64,000 bases of DNA from Pusillimonas caeni (lineage in GTDB: Bacteria; Pseudomonadota; Gammaproteobacteria; Burkholderiales; Burkholderiaceae_B). Both the position numbers and the translations under genes were made by a program. Under the pieces are notes generated by a model. The model searched no databases and was not told where the DNA came from. It was given only the letters and a program-made list of their open reading frames with translations. The stretch lies in contig NZ_PDUW01000005.1 in the NCBI RefSeq assembly GCF_003545815.1, forward strand, positions 294,289 to 358,288, written 5' to 3'. Positions 60,952 to 64,000 of the stretch are shown here, piece by piece (position 1 is the first letter of the stretch; the number at the start of each line of letters is the position of its first letter).

Positions 60952-61640
60952 CAGTTCTCCCGCAGCTCCAAAACGTAGCCCATTCCACGGACCGTATGCA
61001 GCAGTTTAGTCTCGAAGGGGTCGTCCACTTTTCCGCGGAGCCGACGGACAGCAACTTCGACTACATTCGTATTGCTATTGAAGTTAATATCCCATACATG
61101 TTCTGCAAGATCGGAACGAGACAGTACCTGACCTTCTTTGCGCATGAGCAACGTCAGTAAAGTGAACTCCTTTGCTGTCAAATCCAGGCGGCAGCCCGCG
61201 CGAGTAGCCTTGCGGGACAACAAGTCGAGCTCCAGATCGCCCACCCACAATACATTCTGGTTGTGAGTTTCGGATGCGGCGCGCAGGCTTCTTCTACTGA
61301 GAGCGAGGACTCGAGCCAATAGCTCGGATAATGCAAAAGGTTTTACCAGGTAATCATCCGCACCGTCTTGCAAGCCTCGTACACGATCCTCAACCTTCCC
61401 CCGCGCCGTTAACATCAAGACCGGAACGGAGTCACTCCTGCGCAATGCACGTAGTACTGAAAAACCGTCCATCTCCGGCAGCATGACGTCCAATAGGATT
61501 AGATCGTATTGGGCTTCACGAGCTAGGTGCAGGCCGCTGCTCCCGTCGAATGCTACGTCTACGACGTAATTATGTTCAGACAGCGCGCGCTTCAGATAAT
61601 CTGCGAGCTTGCGCTCGTCTTCGATAACCAGGATTCTCAT
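60951..61640 (-). CDS. OmpR-family response regulator downstream of czcA (module B)
   Basis: 229 aa from ATG 61640 (AGGTGG upstream; GTG 61649 is possible). The receiver is MRILVIEDERKLADYLKRAL with LILLDVMLPEMDGFSV and DYLVKPF; the winged helix has VVEVAVRRLRGKVDDPF and [11 protein letters not shown]. It lies 51 bp after czcA on the same strand, like czcR in some czc loci. Strong similarity in the recognition helix to the regulator at 35361 and to CopR suggests overlapping DNA targets. Confidence 0.9.
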   Translation of the reverse strand: MRILVIEDERKLADYLKRALSEHNYVVDVAFDGSSGLHLAREAQYDLILLDVMLPEMDGFSVLRALRRSDSVPVLMLTARGKVEDRVRGLQDGADDYLVKPFALSELLARVLALSRRSLRAASETHNQNVLWVGDLELDLLSRKATRAGCRLDLTAKEFTLLTLLMRKEGQVLSRSDLAEHVWDINFNSNTNVVEVAVRRLRGKVDDPFETKLLHTVRGMGYVLELREN

Positions 61641-61691
61641 GGCATCCACCTACCTACTCCGTTCAGCACTTCAACGCCACATAAGACAGCA

Positions 61692-64000
61692 TTATTGTTC
61701 TTGTCTCTCCCGGGCGGCTGCCCGACGGTGACTCAGCTCATACAGTAGCGGTAGTACCAGCAAGGTCAGCAGAGTTGATGAAACGATGCCGCCTATTACC
61801 ACTGTAGCCAATGGTCGCTGCACCTCGGCGCCAGTGCCTGTATTTAGCGCCATGGGTACAAAACCCAAAGAAGCCACCAGCGCCGTCATTAACACCGGCC
61901 TCAAGCGAGTCAACGCGCCTTCGCGAATCGCCGCGACAAGCTCCAGCCCTTCTTCCCGCAAACCGCGAATGAAGGACAGCATCACCAAACCGTTCAACAC
62001 CGCCACCCCCGACAGGGCGATGAAACCCACTGCGGCTGAGATGGACAAGGGAATGCCGCGCATCCAAAGCGCGATGATGCCACCCGTGAGTGCGAAAGGA
62101 ATGCCGGTGAACACCAGCAGGCCATCTTTGATGTTGTTGAACATCATGAAAAGCAGAATGAACACGAGCAGCAGAGCAACCGGCACCACCACTTGAAGCC
62201 GTGTTGTGGCGGATTGAAGTTGCTCAAACGTTCCTCCCCACTCCACCCAGTAGCCCGCGGGCACTTGTACCTGGCTCTGCAGGCGTTCTTGAGCCTGAGC
62301 GACGAACGAGCCAATGTCGCGCCCTAGAACGTTGGATGTGACCACCACACGGCGTTTACCGTTTTCTCGACTGAACTGATTTGGACCGGCTGTAGTTTCC
62401 AACGACGCGATCGACCCCAGTGGAATTTGATTGACAACGCCTCCTGCACCGGCCGGCAGTGCAATCGGCAATCGTTTGACAGCGTCCACATCGCTGCGCA
62501 AGGCCTCCGGCAAGCGTACGACCATGGCAAAGCGCCGATCGCCTTGAAACAGGGTGCCGGCTTCGCGCCCGCCAACGGCGACAGCCACCGCGTCCTGCAC
62601 TTCTTGAAGCGATAGCCCATAGCGTGCCGCCTGAGCGCGGTCAATGGAAACCGTGAGAACAGGCAATCCCGTTGTTTGTTCGGTATTGACACCCGTGGCT
62701 CCTGGTACCTGCTCTAGCACTTGGGCAATTTGCGCTGCCGTGGTGTTCAATACATCCATATCGTCGCCGAAAACCTTGATGGCCACGTCCGAGCGCACGC
62801 CCGAAATCAGTTCGTTGAAACGCAGCTCAATCGGTTGGGAAAATTCATAGGCGCTGCCGGGCAGTTCGGCGGCCGACTCCTGTACCTGTCGTATAAGCTC
62901 GTCGCGCGGCAGACCGGGGTCGGGCCACTGGCTTTCGGGTTTGAGCATGACATAGGCGTCTGAAATATTAGGCGGCATGGCATCAGAGGCCACCTCGGCC
63001 GTGCCGGTGCGAGCAAATATGCGCTCTATTTGAGGGAATTCCTTGAGCAGCTTGCGTTCCAGTTGCTGCTGCATTTCCACGGACTGAGTCAGGCTGGTGG
63101 CAGGCACGCGCATGGCCTGAATGGCGAAGTCTCCTTCGTTCAAGCTGGGAATGAACTCGCTGCCCATGCGTGCGCCGATGAGACCGGAAAGGACGACGGC
63201 GACGACCGCTGCGGTTAGGACAACCGGCTTGTTGGACATCGCCAGATCCAGAGCGGGACGATAGGCTCGCTTGGCCGCACGAATCAAAACACTTTCCTTC
63301 TCCGTGACCCGCTTCCCAATGAATAGTGCAACTGCTGCGGGTACAAAGGTCACAGAGAGGATCATCGCACCCAGCAAGGCTGTCACCACGGTGAAAGCCA
63401 TCGGCGTAAACATCTTGCCTTCCACGCCTGTCAGGGCGAAGACGGGCAAATACACGATTATGATGATGAGTTGACCGAATATCAGTGGCCGACGCACCTC
63501 TTTGGAGGCCGCGAAGACTTCGTGCAATCGCTCAGAAATGGTCAGTGGCCGGCCAATACGGGTTTGCGCATGGGTCAGGCGTCTTATGCAGTTTTCGACG
63601 ATCACCACCGCGCCATCGATGATGATGCCGAAATCGAGAGCGCCCAAGCTCATCAGGTTTGCGCTGACCTTGCCCGAAACCATGCCGGTAAAAGTAAACA
63701 ACATGGCCAATGGGATGACGAGCGCCGTAAGCACCGCTGCGCGGATATTGCCTAGAAACAGGAACAACACCACGATGACCAGAACTGCACCTTCGAGCAG
63801 GTTCTTTTGGACAGTGGCGATCGCCTTGTCGACGAGTACCGTACGATCGTAGACGGTCACCGCGCTTACCCCCTCGGGCAGCGTGCGGTTGATGTCCTGC
63901 ATTTTCTTGTCGACCGCGTGGGAGACGGCCCGGCTGTTTTCTCCCATAAGCATGAATGCCGTGCCCAGCACGACCTCGCGGCCGTTCTCGGTTGCTGCGC
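61692..64000 (-). CDS. czcA: Heavy-metal RND efflux pump CzcA, N-terminus cut by window edge
   Basis: The last roughly 770 residues of an inner-membrane tripartite efflux pump. The frame is open to base 64000, so about the first 280 residues lie outside. The proton-relay helix is LDFGIIIDGAVVIVENCIRR. The D-F-G-x3-DGAVxxxEN signature is that of the Zn/Co/Cd (CzcA/HME1) subgroup rather than of Cu/Ag CusA. Further features are GSEFIPSLNEGDFAIQAMRV and GYWVEWGGTFEQL, with four C-terminal helices. czcB and czcC would be expected upstream, beyond the window. It is followed by the two-component genes. Confidence 0.92.
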   Translation of the reverse strand, partial: AATENGREVVLGTAFMLMGENSRAVSHAVDKKMQDINRTLPEGVSAVTVYDRTVLVDKAIATVQKNLLEGAVLVIVVLFLFLGNIRAAVLTALVIPLAMLFTFTGMVSGKVSANLMSLGALDFGIIIDGAVVIVENCIRRLTHAQTRIGRPLTISERLHEVFAASKEVRRPLIFGQLIIIIVYLPVFALTGVEGKMFTPMAFTVVTALLGAMILSVTFVPAAVALFIGKRVTEKESVLIRAAKRAYRPALDLAMSNKPVVLTAAVVAVVLSGLIGARMGSEFIPSLNEGDFAIQAMRVPATSLTQSVEMQQQLERKLLKEFPQIERIFARTGTAEVASDAMPPNISDAYVMLKPESQWPDPGLPRDELIRQVQESAAELPGSAYEFSQPIELRFNELISGVRSDVAIKVFGDDMDVLNTTAAQIAQVLEQVPGATGVNTEQTTGLPVLTVSIDRAQAARYGLSLQEVQDAVAVAVGGREAGTLFQGDRRFAMVVRLPEALRSDVDAVKRLPIALPAGAGGVVNQIPLGSIASLETTAGPNQFSRENGKRRVVVTSNVLGRDIGSFVAQAQERLQSQVQVPAGYWVEWGGTFEQLQSATTRLQVVVPVALLLVFILLFMMFNNIKDGLLVFTGIPFALTGGIIALWMRGIPLSISAAVGFIALSGVAVLNGLVMLSFIRGLREEGLELVAAIREGALTRLRPVLMTALVASLGFVPMALNTGTGAEVQRPLATVVIGGIVSSTLLTLLVLPLLYELSHRRAAARERQEQ

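Overview
The window looks like the cargo end of an integrative and conjugative element (Tn4371 type) or a related mobile island in a betaproteobacterium, most likely of the Alcaligenaceae/Burkholderiales (Achromobacter, Bordetella or Castellaniella-like). The grounds are the order lysR - traG - copG-like - trbBCDEJL, the general porins of Bordetella/Burkholderia type, the small DUF4148 proteins and the moderate-to-high GC content. The taxonomic guess is inference; no rRNA, tRNA, integrase, relaxase, att site or CRISPR array is visible.

Layout. (1) 1-9957, all on the minus strand: mating-pair-formation and coupling genes of a P-type conjugation system (trbL partial at the window edge, trbJ, trbE, trbD, trbC, trbB, a ribbon-helix-helix protein, traG), then an entry-exclusion-type lipoprotein and a LysR regulator. 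(2) 9958-12434: a junction with an orphan operator, a decayed ccmB fragment and a 1.55 kb IS4-family (Tn5-like) element with 34-bp inverted repeats and a twice-frameshifted transposase. (3) 12435-29560: a copper-resistance island with copRS, an HMA chaperone, a DUF2933 protein, a BNR-repeat protein, a 37-aa membrane peptide, copA, copB, a cupredoxin, an M23 peptidase, cytochrome c, a CPC-type Cu+ ATPase, a DUF4396-multicopper oxidase fusion, DUF305, a Met-rich protein, DUF411, a cytochrome c pseudogene and a second cupredoxin. (4) 29692-37662: envelope module A (family-4 glycosyltransferase, porin, DUF4148, two-component system, family-2 glycosyltransferase). (5) 37783-42414: manganese riboswitch plus mntP, a CsoR/FrmR-like remnant, dsbD, second copies of the small membrane peptide and of DUF2933, a cysteine-rich copper-storage protein and a GDCCVxC protein. 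(6) 42452-50338: a complete System I cytochrome c maturation operon, ccmABCDEFGHI followed by a TlpA-like thioredoxin and ccdA. (7) 50545-64000: a zinc/cadmium-type part (CzcI-like protein, methyltransferase, SPC-type P1B-4 ATPase, czcA partial at the right edge with a two-component system behind it) with envelope module B embedded in it (family-2 glycosyltransferase, ArnT-like transferase, porin, DUF4148).

How it works together. Copper would be oxidised and bound in the periplasm (CopA, CopB, cupredoxins, multicopper oxidase), pumped out of the cytoplasm (P-type ATPases, CzcA) and buffered (HMA and Csp proteins), while thiol and haem chemistry in the periplasm is maintained by DsbD, TlpA, CcdA and Ccm.

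The most striking signal is one promoter design repeated over 49 kb: a 16-bp imperfect palindrome close to ATGACAAAAATGTAAT, and in most copies a -10-like TAnnnT hexamer starting exactly 33 nt after it. It precedes copRS, copA, the DUF2933 genes, the Cu+ ATPase and a cupredoxin. It also precedes both DUF4148 genes, two glycosyltransferase transcription units on each side and one of the two extra two-component systems. This suggests a single metal-responsive regulon that joins copper detoxification to outer-membrane and lipopolysaccharide remodelling, carried as two paralogous modules around the island. That regulon is the best candidate for an undescribed system here; its regulator assignment and metal specificity are inference.
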